A stretch of DNA of 64,000 nucleotides from Verrucomicrobiota bacterium (GCA_026398275.1 JAPLTF010000018.1:95378-159377); one strand, 5' to 3'. Counted from the stretch's first letter, positions 31,054-40,763 are shown. Translations and numbers: made by a program. Notes: generated by a model from the letters alone, not told the origin.

Positions 31054-34000
31054 ACCTGACCGACATCTTCATCCGCCGCCCCATCGCGACGACGCTCATC
31101 ATGGTGTCGATCCTGGGAGCCGGGCTGCTCGCGTATTTCCGGCTGCCGGTCAGCGATTTGCCGAGCGTGGATTTTCCGACGATCACGGTTTCGGCCACGC
31201 TTCCGGGGGCCAGCCCGGAGACGATGGCTTCGTCGGTGGCGCTTCCGCTGGAGAAGAAGTTCTCCACGATCGCGGGGGTCGAGTCGATGACTTCGGGCAG
31301 CGCCCTTGGCACCACCACCATCACGCTCCAGTTCGACCTCTCCCGGGATATCGACGGCGCGGCGCAGGATGTGCAGGCGGCGATTTCGCAGGCGCAGCCG
31401 ACCCTCCCCTCCGACATGCCGTCCCCGCCGTCGTTCCGGAAGACCAACCCGGCCGAGCAGCCGATCCTCCTTCTTGCTGCCCACTCGGATTCGCTTCCCT
31501 ACAGCAAGGTGGACGAATACGCCGACACGCTGATCGCCCAGCGGCTTTCCACGATCCTCGGTGTCGCGCAGATCGATATCTACGGCTCGCAAAAATTCGC
31601 CGTGCGCGTGAAGGTCGATCCCCGCGAGCTGGCCACCCGGGGGATCGGGATCGACGAGGTCGAGGGCGCGATCGCGGAGGCGAACTCGAACGCCGCCACC
31701 GGCCAACTCGACACCGGCGTCAAGGCCCGCACGATCGAGGCCAACGGGCAGCTCACGCGGGCGGAGGATTTTCGCGAGCTCATCGTCAGCTACCGCGACG
31801 GATTTCCGGTCCGCCTCCGACAGGTCGCCACGGTTCTCAACAGCGTCGAGGACGACAAAAACCTGGGCTGGTATAACGGGTCCCGCGGCGTCGTCCTCGC
31901 CGTCCAGCGGCAGCCCGGCGCAAACACCGTCGCCGTGATCGACCGCATCCGCGAGCTCCTCCCGGCCTACAAGGCCCAGCTTCCCGGCGGGATGAAGCTC
32001 GACATCCTCTACGACCGATCGCAGTCGATCCGGCAGTCGCTGCACGACATCCAGTTCACCCTCCTCCTCGCCGTGGCGCTCGTGGTGATGGTGATTTTTC
32101 TCTTCCTGCGAAACGTCCGCGCCACGCTCATCCCCAGCGCCGCCATCCCGCTTTCGATCATCGGCACATTCGGCGTCATGTATCTCCTCGGATTCAGCGT
32201 GAACAACTTTTCGCTGATGGCGCTCATCCTGGCGGTCGGCTTCGTCGTGGACGACGCGATCGTCGTCCTGGAAAATATCGTCCGCTACATCGAGCAGGGG
32301 GAATCCCCGATGCAGGCCGCGCTCAAGGGCGGGCGCGAGATCGGCTTCACGATCCTGTCCATGACGCTTTCGCTTGCGGCCGTCTTCATTCCCGCGCTGT
32401 TCATGGGGGGGATCCTTGGCCGGCTGCTCAAGGAGTTTGCCGTGACGATCGCCGCCGCGATCCTCATCTCCGGAGCGATCTCGCTGTCGCTCACGCCGAT
32501 GCTGTGCAGCCGGTTCCTCAGGCAGGGCCACAGCGGCAGCAACAACTTCCTTTTCCGCTGGTCCGAAAACCTCTTTGCCGCCGTGCTCTCCGGCTACGGG
32601 AAGTCCCTGCGCCTCGCGATGCGGCACCATCTGTTTGTCAGTCTCGGAGCGCTGGCCCTGGCCGCCGCGACCGTGTGGCTCTTCCTGGTGGTGCCCAAGG
32701 GGTTCCTTCCCAACGAGGATGCCAACCGGATCATAGTCAGCACCGAGGCCGAGCAGGGGGTTTCATTCGACAAGCTTGTCGCGCTCCAGCAGCAGGCTGC
32801 GGCGATCGTCGCAAAGAACCCCCATGTCGAAGGCTTCATGTCCCGCATCGGCGGCGGCATGGGCTCGAATACCGGGAACACAGGAAGGCTGGCCCTCACC
32901 CTCAAACCCCGGAGCCAGCGCCCGCCGATCGATGACATCGTCCGCCAGCTCCGCAAGGACCTCTCCGGGATTCCCGGCCTCAAGGTCTTTCCGCAAAATC
33001 CCCCGACGATCCGCATCGGAGGCATGCAGACCAAGAGCCTCTACCAGTTCACGCTCTTCGGCCCCGACCTCGACCAGCTCTATCTCGCCGCCGCAAAGAT
33101 GGAGAAGCGGATGCGCGGGGTGCCGGGCATAGTCGATGTGACCACCGACCTCCAGATCACCAGCCCGCAGGTTCTCGTCGACATCAACCGCGACAAGGCG
33201 TCCACGCTCGGAGTCAGCGCCGCGCAGATCGAGCGGGCGCTCGGCAGCGCCTACGGCACCCGCCAGATCTCGACGATCTACACCCCGAACAACCAATACC
33301 ACGTCATCCTCGAGGCGGCGGACGACTTCAAGCGCGAGGCCGCCGACCTCTCGCGCCTTTATGTGCGATCGGGCAGCGGCAAGCTGGTCGCCCTCGATGC
33401 CGTCGCGAAATACAAGCCGCAGGTCGGCCCGCTCACCGTCCAGCATCTCGGGCAGCTCCCGGCCGTCACGCTTTCCTTCGATCTCGCCAGGGGCACCTCG
33501 CTCAGCGAGGTCGTCCCGCTGATCCAGCGGATCGCGCACGACGATCTCGACGAGCGCATCGGCAGCCAGTTCCAGGGCACGGCCCAGGCATTCCAATCCT
33601 CATTGGGAAATCTCGGCCTCCTCCTCGCAATGGCCGTCGTCGTCATCTACATCATCCTGGGCATCCTCTACGAAAGCTTCATTCACCCGCTCACGATCCT
33701 CTCCGGGCTTCCCTCTGCGGGCTTCGGCGCATTGCTCACGCTCTACCTCTTCGGCATGGAGCTGAACGTCTACGGATTCGTCGGCCTGCTCATGCTCATC
33801 GGCATCGTGAAAAAGAATGCGATCATGATGATCGACTTCGCGCTCGACGCCCAGCGCCGCGAAAGCAAGCCGCCCGCCAGCGCGATCTTCGAGGCCTGCC
33901 TCGTCCGGTTCCGCCCGATCATGATGACCACCATGGCCGCGATGATGGGGACCCTGCCGATCGCGCTCGGGCTCGGTGCCGGCGGCGACGTGCGGCAGCC

Positions 34001-34124
34001 GCTCGGGCTCTCGGTCGTCGGCGGCCTTGTGGTCTCCCAGCTCGTCACCCTCTACATCACGCCGATCGTCTACCTCTACATGGAACGCCTTGGCGGCTCC
34101 CGGGCCGGGCTCCGGCGCTTGTGA
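31050..34124 (+). CDS. RND multidrug efflux transporter, inner-membrane subunit (MdtB/MdtC-like)
   Basis: The 1024-residue protein starts NLTDIFIRRPIATTLIMVSILGAGLLAYFRLPVSDLPSVDFPTI, the classic HAE1 opening. It has two repeated halves of six helices and large periplasmic loops. The proton-relay aspartates are in LAVGFVVDDAIVVLENI (helix 4), and the second half carries the IGIVKKNAIMMIDFAL segment. It exports hydrophobic drugs or lipids using the proton gradient, with the adaptor encoded just upstream. An outer-membrane TolC-like partner is not in the window. I used the ATG at 31050; a longer reading upstream lies in the wrong frame of the adaptor gene. Confidence 0.95.
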   Translation: MNLTDIFIRRPIATTLIMVSILGAGLLAYFRLPVSDLPSVDFPTITVSATLPGASPETMASSVALPLEKKFSTIAGVESMTSGSALGTTTITLQFDLSRDIDGAAQDVQAAISQAQPTLPSDMPSPPSFRKTNPAEQPILLLAAHSDSLPYSKVDEYADTLIAQRLSTILGVAQIDIYGSQKFAVRVKVDPRELATRGIGIDEVEGAIAEANSNAATGQLDTGVKARTIEANGQLTRAEDFRELIVSYRDGFPVRLRQVATVLNSVEDDKNLGWYNGSRGVVLAVQRQPGANTVAVIDRIRELLPAYKAQLPGGMKLDILYDRSQSIRQSLHDIQFTLLLAVALVVMVIFLFLRNVRATLIPSAAIPLSIIGTFGVMYLLGFSVNNFSLMALILAVGFVVDDAIVVLENIVRYIEQGESPMQAALKGGREIGFTILSMTLSLAAVFIPALFMGGILGRLLKEFAVTIAAAILISGAISLSLTPMLCSRFLRQGHSGSNNFLFRWSENLFAAVLSGYGKSLRLAMRHHLFVSLGALALAAATVWLFLVVPKGFLPNEDANRIIVSTEAEQGVSFDKLVALQQQAAAIVAKNPHVEGFMSRIGGGMGSNTGNTGRLALTLKPRSQRPPIDDIVRQLRKDLSGIPGLKVFPQNPPTIRIGGMQTKSLYQFTLFGPDLDQLYLAAAKMEKRMRGVPGIVDVTTDLQITSPQVLVDINRDKASTLGVSAAQIERALGSAYGTRQISTIYTPNNQYHVILEAADDFKREAADLSRLYVRSGSGKLVALDAVAKYKPQVGPLTVQHLGQLPAVTLSFDLARGTSLSEVVPLIQRIAHDDLDERIGSQFQGTAQAFQSSLGNLGLLLAMAVVVIYIILGILYESFIHPLTILSGLPSAGFGALLTLYLFGMELNVYGFVGLLMLIGIVKKNAIMMIDFALDAQRRESKPPASAIFEACLVRFRPIMMTTMAAMMGTLPIALGLGAGGDVRQPLGLSVVGGLVVSQLVTLYITPIVYLYMERLGGSRAGLRRL

Positions 34125-34136
34125 GCGGATCAGCGC

Positions 34137-34607
34137 TCAGCAGCAAGCCATGAACATCGCCGTCGCAGCGCAGAGGATCTTTTCCTGCTCCTGCGCCATG
34201 CGTTTCGCCGGGCCTGGCTCCACGTCGTCCTGCCCGGCCAGATGCAGAAGCCCGTGGATGCAGTAGAGGGCGAGCTCGGTGGTGACATCGTGGCCAAACT
34301 CTTTTGCCCGGGAACCGGCGACCGGTGCGCAGACAAGGATCTCGCCGTAGGGAAATGTGATGACGTCTGTCGGGCCGCGAAGATCAAGAAATTCGCGATG
34401 GACCCGTGCCATGGCACGATTTCCGACAACCGCGAATTCAATTTGATCCAGATCGGCGAGCGGGCCGCCAAGCCGGCCGGCGACTTCCATGCACATGGGA
34501 ACGGCAGCTTCCACAATCCGGATGAGGCGGGCATGGTCGTAGCGAATCGCGCGCTGCCTCGCGGTTATGTGAATGTCAGGCGGGGTGCCGGCTTCACGCA
34601 TGTTCAT
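34137..34607 (-). CDS. ybeY: Endoribonuclease YbeY (16S rRNA maturation)
   Basis: The 156-residue protein contains RPTDVITFPY-like TDVITFPYGE and the metal motif HGLLHLAGQDD. In many YbeY proteins the last position is a third histidine (HGxLHLxGYDH); here it is an aspartate, which also occurs in some bacterial lineages. It processes the 16S rRNA 3' end and takes part in ribosome quality control. It follows pgpH by 24 nt, and phoH-pgpH-ybeY is a common gene order. An ATG two codons in (34601) is an alternative start. Confidence 0.92.
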   Translation of the reverse strand: MNMREAGTPPDIHITARQRAIRYDHARLIRIVEAAVPMCMEVAGRLGGPLADLDQIEFAVVGNRAMARVHREFLDLRGPTDVITFPYGEILVCAPVAGSRAKEFGHDVTTELALYCIHGLLHLAGQDDVEPGPAKRMAQEQEKILCAATAMFMACC

Positions 34608-34631
34608 GTCGGGCGGCTCTGACGGACGATC

Positions 34632-36212
34632 TCAGGCGACGGATTTTTCCTCGCGCTTTTCCGGGGCGGGCGGCACCTCGCGCCTCGGGTAGGCAATCCG
34701 GGCATGGAGCATGTTGACGAGGGTGAAGCGGAAGCATTCCGCCGCGCGATGAATTTCCGCGAGGGTCAGCGGGCATTCGTCGAGCTGGTGTTCGGCGATG
34801 CGGTTTTCCACGATGTCGTTGACCAGGTCCTCGATCCGCTGCGGCGTGGGGCGGTCCAGGCTCCGGGAGGCGCTTTCGATGGAGTCCGCGAGGTTCACGA
34901 TCGCCGCCTCCTTTGTCCGCGGGCGCGGGCCGGGGTAGCGGAAGCTTTCCTCCTTCACGTCGGGGATGTCGTCCTCGCGCATGTTCATGATTTTCCCGCC
35001 GAGGCGGGCATCCTCCTGCTGCTGCAGCGCGCGCTTGTAGAAGTAGGAAACCAGCGATGTGCCGTGGTGCTGGCGGATGATGTCGGTGATCTCCCCGTTG
35101 AGCTTGTGCTTGAGGGCGAGATCCACCCCTTCCTTCACGTGGGCGACGATGATGAGCGCGCTCATCGTCGGCGTGAGGTCGTCGTGGGGGTTGTCTCCCG
35201 GCGGCATGTTCTCGGTAAAATAGTCCGGCTTCACGAGCTTGCCGATGTCGTGGAAATAGGCGCAGACCCGGCAGATCGTGGGGTTCGCCCCGACCGCCCC
35301 CGCCGCTGCCTCCGCCAGATTGGCCACGGCGAGGCTGTGGTGGTATGTGCCGGGGGCCTCCATGCTCAGGCGCTTGAGCAGCGGGTGGTTCAGGTCGCTC
35401 ATCTCCAGCCAGGAGATGTCGGTGGTGATTTTGAACAGGGGCTCCAGCATGGGCAGGATCCCGCTGACGATGATCGCGGTCCCGATCCCAGTCGCGATGG
35501 CGGCGAGGCTTTGGAGGCCGATCATCCTCCAGTCGGTCTGTGCCGGGGCCTCCCAGATCACAGGGCCGATCTGCCCGAATGCCGCCGCAAGGATCCATGT
35601 GGCGATGCCGACATAGACGCCGGCCCGGATCAGACGGCTCCGCCGCCTCACCTGCAGCGTGACGTAGACGGCGATGAATCCGGTGATGAGCGAGATGACA
35701 AGGAAGACCGGGTCGATGCGCCCGACGAGAAGCGAACCCCAGAGGCTGGCAAAGACCGCGGCATAGAGCCCGTGGTTGCGGCCCAGCAGCACGGAGAGCA
35801 CGAGCGGGGCGAACGCGTAGGGGACGAGCAGCGGGGCGAGCTGGAGATCGATATTCCCCGAGGCCGCCTGGAAGAGCGTCACCTTGATCGCCGTCAGCTG
35901 GATAAGAAACACCCCGAGCAGCAGGCACAGCCGCGAGTTCACCGCAAGCGTCTGCGGATGGTTGATCCAGAGCTGCACGACCGCAGTCACAAAAATCAGA
36001 AGGCACAGAAGAAATTTTTTCGCCGGCTCGTCCTGCTGGCCGGTGAAGATCAGGATGGCAAGGCCGACGATGAATGCCCCCAGGAGGACGGATCTGGCCA
36101 TCCAGCCGGATTGGAGGGATTCGGCAAACTCGTTCTGCTCGACCGAGCGGCGGCGTTTCCCGCAGTCGAGTCCTTTGCCGACAAGGCGGCGTTTTCTAAG
36201 AAAGTCCCACAT
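34632..36212 (-). CDS. 7TM-HD family protein, PgpH-like c-di-AMP phosphodiesterase
   Basis: The N-terminal half of the 526 residues has about seven membrane helices (from VLLGAFIVGLAILIFTG to the ATGIGTAIIVSGIL segment). The C-terminal half is an HD domain: PGTYHHSLAVANLAEAAA, CAYFHDIGKLVKPDYF (metal-binding H-D), and later HHGTSLVSYFYK. PgpH proteins hydrolyse c-di-AMP. The extracellular 7TMR-HDED domain usually found at the N-terminus is absent, so this is a shortened form. It lies 5 nt downstream of phoH. Confidence 0.88.
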   Translation of the reverse strand: MWDFLRKRRLVGKGLDCGKRRRSVEQNEFAESLQSGWMARSVLLGAFIVGLAILIFTGQQDEPAKKFLLCLLIFVTAVVQLWINHPQTLAVNSRLCLLLGVFLIQLTAIKVTLFQAASGNIDLQLAPLLVPYAFAPLVLSVLLGRNHGLYAAVFASLWGSLLVGRIDPVFLVISLITGFIAVYVTLQVRRRSRLIRAGVYVGIATWILAAAFGQIGPVIWEAPAQTDWRMIGLQSLAAIATGIGTAIIVSGILPMLEPLFKITTDISWLEMSDLNHPLLKRLSMEAPGTYHHSLAVANLAEAAAGAVGANPTICRVCAYFHDIGKLVKPDYFTENMPPGDNPHDDLTPTMSALIIVAHVKEGVDLALKHKLNGEITDIIRQHHGTSLVSYFYKRALQQQEDARLGGKIMNMREDDIPDVKEESFRYPGPRPRTKEAAIVNLADSIESASRSLDRPTPQRIEDLVNDIVENRIAEHQLDECPLTLAEIHRAAECFRFTLVNMLHARIAYPRREVPPAPEKREEKSVA

Positions 36213-36217
36213 GGTTA

Positions 36218-37192
36218 TCAGATCCGGCTTTCCCGGGCTCCCCGGTGTTCCTTGTAAGCCAGGATGATCGACTGCACAAGGGGGTGGCGGACGACATCCT
36301 GCTCGCTGAACATGTGCATCGCGATTCCTGGAACGTCCCTCAGGGCCTCGACCGCCTCGATCAGGCCGCTGAGCTTGTTGCGGGGCAGGTCGATCTGCGT
36401 GCGATCTCCGGTGACCACGCAGCGCGAACCCTCGCCGAGCCGGGTGAGAAACATGAACATCTGCTCGGCGGTCGTGTTTTGCGCCTCGTCGAGGATCACA
36501 AACGAGTTGGCCAGCGTCCTGCCGCGCATGTAGGCGAGCGGAGCGATCTCGATGACGCCGCGGTCCATGAACTTCTGGATCTCCTCGACTTCGAGCATGT
36601 CGTAGAGCGCGTCGTAGAGCGGGCGGAGGTAGGGGAGGATTTTTTCCTGAAGGTCGCCGGGCAGGAACCCGAGCGCCTCCCCGGCTTCGACCGCCGGGCG
36701 GGTGAGGACGATCCGGCTGACCTTTTCCTGCTTGAGCGCCGCCACGGCGAGCGCCACGGCCAGATACGTCTTCCCCGTTCCGGCCGGCCCCACGCCAAAT
36801 GTGATGTCATGCGAGCGGATGGCCTGGAGATACCCCTTCTGCCCGGATGTCCTGGGGACGATCGGCGGCTTGCGAGCGGAGCATTGGATCCGGGTTTCGA
36901 GCAGGCTGCCGAGGCCCTCATTTTCCGGGGATGCGTCGCCGACCGAGTTCAGCGCGTATTGAAATTCATGCCTCCTCACCGGCACCCCGCGCTTGACCGC
37001 GTCCTGGAGTTGTTCGATGACCGCGCGGGCCCGGGAGAGATTTTCCCCATCGCCCTCGACGCGGAGCCATCCGTCCCTTGTCGTGACCCGGACGTCGAGC
37101 CGGGATTCCAGCTCGCGGAGAAGCTTCTCGTCCCCCCCATACACCGCCTGCAACGCGCGGGCGTTCTCGAATTCCAGCGTGAAATTCTCCAT
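36218..37192 (-). CDS. phoH: PhoH-family ATPase
   Basis: The 324-residue protein has an N-terminal KH-like segment (about 1-100), then the PhoH P-loop GVGPAGTGKTYLAVALAVAAL, FLPGDLQEKILPYLRPLYDAL, the Walker B region FVILDEAQNTTAEQMFMFLTRLG and the sensor VVTGDRTQIDLP. PhoH/YbeZ partners the YbeY RNase in RNA metabolism. The gene is third in a five-gene minus-strand run with 5-6 nt gaps, followed by pgpH and ybeY. Confidence 0.95.
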   Translation of the reverse strand: MENFTLEFENARALQAVYGGDEKLLRELESRLDVRVTTRDGWLRVEGDGENLSRARAVIEQLQDAVKRGVPVRRHEFQYALNSVGDASPENEGLGSLLETRIQCSARKPPIVPRTSGQKGYLQAIRSHDITFGVGPAGTGKTYLAVALAVAALKQEKVSRIVLTRPAVEAGEALGFLPGDLQEKILPYLRPLYDALYDMLEVEEIQKFMDRGVIEIAPLAYMRGRTLANSFVILDEAQNTTAEQMFMFLTRLGEGSRCVVTGDRTQIDLPRNKLSGLIEAVEALRDVPGIAMHMFSEQDVVRHPLVQSIILAYKEHRGARESRI

Positions 37193-37198
37193 GAGGAG

Positions 37199-37624
37199 TT
37201 ATTTATAGGCGTAAACGACCGCCCATCCCGTGCGCTCCTGCGGGGACTTGTCCACCGTGATGATGGCGTAATATGTGCCCGTCTTTTGTGGAACGACGAG
37301 GGCTCCTGCGAGGCGCCCCTTCTGCCAGGACTCTGTTTCTGCCAACTTCCCCTGGGAATCGTAGATATGAAGGGTCACCACGGCATTTTTCACCTCGGTG
37401 CCGAGGCAGAACCAGTATTCGTTCCCTTTGAAGAGCTGAGCGGTGACCGCCTGCTGGTCCTTGACCCCGAGGTCGCCGCCCCAGGCGTCCTCGCGGACGC
37501 TGAAGCCCTTTTTCACATAGGGGTTCGCCGCCTCGTGGGCAAACGAGAGCGCATCGTTCACATAGGCATACGCCGTGGCCAGTAGAAGTGCCGGGAGGAG
37601 GACGCTGAGAGTTTTTTTCAACAT
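37199..37624 (-). CDS. Secreted protein of unknown function
   Basis: A signal peptide (KKTLSVLLPALLLATAYAYVN) is followed by about 120 residues predicted to be beta-rich (QAVTAQLFKGNEYWFCLGTEV, TLHIYDSQGKLAETES, YAIITVDKSPQERTGWAVVYAYK). The pattern resembles small beta-sandwich (PPC/C2-like) domains in secreted proteins. I do not recognise a family. It ends 6 nt before phoH, so it is part of that operon. Confidence 0.75.
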   Translation of the reverse strand: MLKKTLSVLLPALLLATAYAYVNDALSFAHEAANPYVKKGFSVREDAWGGDLGVKDQQAVTAQLFKGNEYWFCLGTEVKNAVVTLHIYDSQGKLAETESWQKGRLAGALVVPQKTGTYYAIITVDKSPQERTGWAVVYAYK

Positions 37625-37629
37625 CGGGA

Positions 37630-38442
37630 TCAGGCCTCCTTGGATGTGATGGCGGCGATCACCTCGCTGGTCATCTTGTTGATCCGATCAACGTTCTCCG
37701 CCGGGATTTTCGCTCCGTCATCCTTGCCGATCAGCGGCCGGATCCCGGCGAGCGTCTTCCGGATTTTGACGACGAGTTCGTCCTTGCCGAGACGCGTGTT
37801 CTTGAGCCCGTCGAGCCTCTTGGTGAAGTAGTCCAGGAGCTGGGGCTGATAGAGCAGCTCCGCGCCGTCTGCGGAGTAATTTTTTGAAACGATCGATGTC
37901 AGGACCTGCGTGCCGCGAAGCCAGCCGCCGATGCTGACGAGCTGGGCGAGCTCGTCATCCCCGAGCTCCTCCATGGCGGCGCGGACGTCCTGCAGCGCGC
38001 CATCGAACTCGGTGCGGACGGAGCGCCAGTTTTTTGCCTCGGCTTTTTCGGTGATGCTCTTGCTGCGCGCGATCACCGCCTTGCGGACATTGATCGCCTC
38101 GGCCAGCACCAGAACCTCCTTGCCAATGTCTTTGACCTTTTCGGAATCCTCCGCCTCGACGGCGATGAAGCCCTCGGCGATGACCGTGCCCAGAAGGAGC
38201 GCAACCTGCGCGCGGTTGCCGGAATTTTTTCCCAGCGAGCTCCTCAGCTCCGCGCGCCAGTTCGGGGTGCCGAGCTTGTCCAGAACGGAAAAAACCTCGC
38301 TCGGGACGGGGACGACGACATTATCGACCTCGGCGGCCGGAAACTTCGAGAGATCAATGCTCTCCGGGGCTGACAGTGCGGACTCGGAATGGAACGCACC
38401 AAGGCAGATTGCGGCCAGAATCAACGGGATATTCTTGGTCAT
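37630..38442 (-). CDS. Secreted alpha-helical protein of unknown function
   Basis: A signal peptide (PLILAAICLGAFHSESALS, cleavage near residue 25) precedes about 245 residues that are almost all helical, with many Lys/Glu/Ala heptads. No catalytic motif is visible. It is the first gene of the operon with the small secreted protein, phoH, pgpH and ybeY (5 nt gap to the next gene). A periplasmic structural role is only a guess. Confidence 0.75.
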   Translation of the reverse strand: MTKNIPLILAAICLGAFHSESALSAPESIDLSKFPAAEVDNVVVPVPSEVFSVLDKLGTPNWRAELRSSLGKNSGNRAQVALLLGTVIAEGFIAVEAEDSEKVKDIGKEVLVLAEAINVRKAVIARSKSITEKAEAKNWRSVRTEFDGALQDVRAAMEELGDDELAQLVSIGGWLRGTQVLTSIVSKNYSADGAELLYQPQLLDYFTKRLDGLKNTRLGKDELVVKIRKTLAGIRPLIGKDDGAKIPAENVDRINKMTSEVIAAITSKEA

Positions 38443-38501
38443 GTAAAAATTGAGCTTTGTTGCCGGAGCACAGCCGGTCTAGAACTGTGCCGAATCATGC
38501 G

Positions 38502-39509
38502 ATGAATCCCTCAAGATTACAACATCTTCTTCAGAACGCGGCGTCCCGGCGGATCTTGGTTGTCGGGGATGTCATGCTGGACGAATTCGTCTGGGGGCGC
38601 GTCTCGCGCATCTCCCCCGAGGCTCCGGTGCCGGTAGTGGAGGTCCAGGCAGAGTCCTCGTATCCGGGCGGGGCGGCCAACGTGGCGAGGAACCTCCGGC
38701 CATTCTGCGCGAGTGTCCTGCTGTGCGGGGCTGTGGGGGAGGACTCTTTCGCGGCAAAGCTGCGCGGGCTGCTTGCCGACGAGGGGATTGAGACCGGAGC
38801 CCTGGTGGAGACATCCGAGATCCCCACAATCGTCAAAACCCGCATCATCGCCCGCCAGCAGCAGGTCGTGCGCGTGGACCGCGAAAAAAACCGGGGCTCG
38901 ATCGCCGCGGTGACCGACCGCGCGGCGGGGATTGTCGAGGAGCTCATGCCATCTGTGGACGGGGTCATCCTCGAGGACTATGGCAAAGGCCTGATCTGCC
39001 AATCCCTCAAAGACCGCGTTTGCAGCCTGGCGAAGGAGCATGGAAAATTTTTGACGGCCGATCCGAATCCGGGCAACCACCTGGATTGGAGCGGGGTGGG
39101 TCTTTTGAAGCCCAACCGCTCGGAGGCGTTCGCGATGGCCGGGCGGACGGATTATGGTGCCGCGGACGACCCGCTTCAGGACGCCGACCTCCTGGATGTC
39201 GGCTCGCTCCTCCTGAAAAAGTGGGATCTCGCAGGCCTGCTGGTGACGCTGGGAGAACACGGGATGATTCTTTTTGAGAGGGGATCCTCCCCGTATCACA
39301 CCCCGACCAAAGCGCGCGAGGTGTTCGATGTCTCCGGGGCGGGAGATACGGCGATCGCCCTTTATACGCTGGCGATTTGTGCCGGGGCGACACCGCATGA
39401 GGCCGCGGAAATCTCGAATCACGCCAGCGGGGTTGTCGTCGCCAAGCTCGGCACCGCCACCCTCGTGGCCGACGAACTCATCGCAAGCTTTGAGCAGAAT
39501 GGAAAGTAG
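38502..39509 (+). CDS. rfaE1: D-glycero-beta-D-manno-heptose-7-phosphate kinase (RfaE domain I)
   Basis: The 335-residue ribokinase-family protein shows ILVVGDVMLDEFVWGRVSRISPEAPVPVVEV, the signature of HldE/RfaE1, YPGGAANVARNL, and the C-terminal anion-hole motif DVSGAGDTAIA. Only the kinase domain is present; the cytidylyl/adenylyltransferase half (RfaE2) of the bifunctional HldE is not fused here and is not in the window. It phosphorylates heptose-7-phosphate for ADP-heptose in LPS core. The ATG at 38502 begins MNPSRLQHLL; an earlier one at 38457 adds 15 residues that do not fit. It overlaps gmhB. Confidence 0.91.
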   Translation: MNPSRLQHLLQNAASRRILVVGDVMLDEFVWGRVSRISPEAPVPVVEVQAESSYPGGAANVARNLRPFCASVLLCGAVGEDSFAAKLRGLLADEGIETGALVETSEIPTIVKTRIIARQQQVVRVDREKNRGSIAAVTDRAAGIVEELMPSVDGVILEDYGKGLICQSLKDRVCSLAKEHGKFLTADPNPGNHLDWSGVGLLKPNRSEAFAMAGRTDYGAADDPLQDADLLDVGSLLLKKWDLAGLLVTLGEHGMILFERGSSPYHTPTKAREVFDVSGAGDTAIALYTLAICAGATPHEAAEISNHASGVVVAKLGTATLVADELIASFEQNGK

Positions 39510-40026
39510 GCCGGCTGTCTTTTTTGACCGGGACGGGACGCTCATGGAGGAGGTCCATTATTGCAATGACCCGGCGCTCGTCCGCACCCTCCCGGGCGCG
39601 GCCGCCGGACTTGTCCGCCTTCACGCGGCCGGATGGCTGAACGTGGTGGTCACGAACCAGAGCGGGATTGCCTCGGGAAAAATCTCCCTCCCCCAGTATC
39701 AGGCGGTCGAATCCGAACTCAACCGCCAGCTGGGCGGGCTCGTGGATGCGGTCTATTTTTGCGCGGATTCCTCGTCGGCACCCGGCCCGCGGCGGAAGCC
39801 CGGCACCGGGATGATCGAGGAGGCGGTCAGGGATCTCGGCATCGATATCCAGAAGTCCTGGATGGTCGGCGACAAGGACATCGATATCGAATGCGGGCGC
39901 GCCGCCGGCTGCCGCACGATCCTCGTCCGCACCGGCTACGGGGCGCTCCACTCCGGCTCCAACCCCGACTTCGCGGCTGATGATGTCGGCCAGGCCGTCG
40001 AAATTATCCTTCAATCCAAAATCTGA
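39499..40026 (+). CDS. gmhB: D-glycero-beta-D-manno-heptose 1,7-bisphosphate 7-phosphatase
   Basis: HAD-superfamily phosphatase of 175 residues. The nucleophile motif is FFDRDGTLM (D10, D12), with NVVVTNQSGIA (motif II), CADSSSAPGPRRKPGTGM (zinc-loop region, here with few cysteines) and MVGDKDIDIECGRAAG (motif IV). It removes the 7-phosphate from heptose bisphosphate between the two kinase steps. It overlaps the end of rfaE1 by 11 nt and shares TGATG with kdsB, so the three genes are translationally coupled. Confidence 0.9.
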   Translation: MESRPAVFFDRDGTLMEEVHYCNDPALVRTLPGAAAGLVRLHAAGWLNVVVTNQSGIASGKISLPQYQAVESELNRQLGGLVDAVYFCADSSSAPGPRRKPGTGMIEEAVRDLGIDIQKSWMVGDKDIDIECGRAAGCRTILVRTGYGALHSGSNPDFAADDVGQAVEIILQSKI

Positions 40027-40763
40027 TGTCACGAACCGCCATTATCATTCCCGCCCGCTGGGGCTCGACCCGGTTCCCCGGAAAGCCGCTTCACCTCCTC
40101 GCGGGAAAACCGCTCATCCAGCACGTCTGGGAGCGCTGCCGTGCCGTGCCGGGCGTCGATCATGTCATCGTCGCCACCGACGACACGCGCATCCTGCAGG
40201 CCGCGTTTTCCTTCGGGGCTGAGGTGGCGCTGACATCGGCCAAACATCCGAGCGGCACCGACCGGATCGCGGAGGTTGCCCGCAATCTCTCCACGACAGG
40301 CATCCTTCTCAACGTCCAGGGCGACGAGCCATTTCTCGATCCGAAATTGGCCGCAAAGCTCATCAAGGCGCTGGAGTCCGACCCCCGCGCCCAAATGGCC
40401 ACGGCGGCTTGCCCGCTGGATCCCGCCGATGCCGACAACCCCAACGCCGTCAAAGTCGTCCGCGATCTGGGGGGCAATGCGCTCTATTTTTCCAGGAGCC
40501 CGATCCCCTGCGACCGCGATGGGGATTCCTGCCCGGCCCGTCTGCGGCACATCGGCATCTATGCCTACCGGCGGCTGTTTCTCCTGGATTTTGTGAAATG
40601 GAAACAAAGCCCGCTCGAAAAATCCGAGAAGCTCGAGCAGCTCCGCGCCCTCGAGCACGGGGCCAGGATCCGCGTCCTCACCTCAAAGCCGGCCGGCCCC
40701 GGCATCGACACCCCGGAGGATGCCGCCGCCGCGGAGAAGCTCCTGCGCCGGGGCTTGATGTAA
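40026..40763 (+). CDS. kdsB: 3-deoxy-manno-octulosonate cytidylyltransferase (CMP-Kdo synthetase)
   Basis: The 245 residues begin TAIIIPARWGSTRFPGKPLHLLAGKPLIQHVWERC and contain VATDD, LTSAKHPSGTDRIAEVA, VNVQGDEPFLDP-like LLNVQGDEPFLDPK and a C-terminal GIDTPEDAAAAEKLL, all diagnostic of KdsB. It activates Kdo with CTP for lipid A-Kdo synthesis. It is the third gene of the coupled heptose/Kdo trio and shows that the organism makes LPS. Confidence 0.96.
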   Translation: MSRTAIIIPARWGSTRFPGKPLHLLAGKPLIQHVWERCRAVPGVDHVIVATDDTRILQAAFSFGAEVALTSAKHPSGTDRIAEVARNLSTTGILLNVQGDEPFLDPKLAAKLIKALESDPRAQMATAACPLDPADADNPNAVKVVRDLGGNALYFSRSPIPCDRDGDSCPARLRHIGIYAYRRLFLLDFVKWKQSPLEKSEKLEQLRALEHGARIRVLTSKPAGPGIDTPEDAAAAEKLLRRGLM

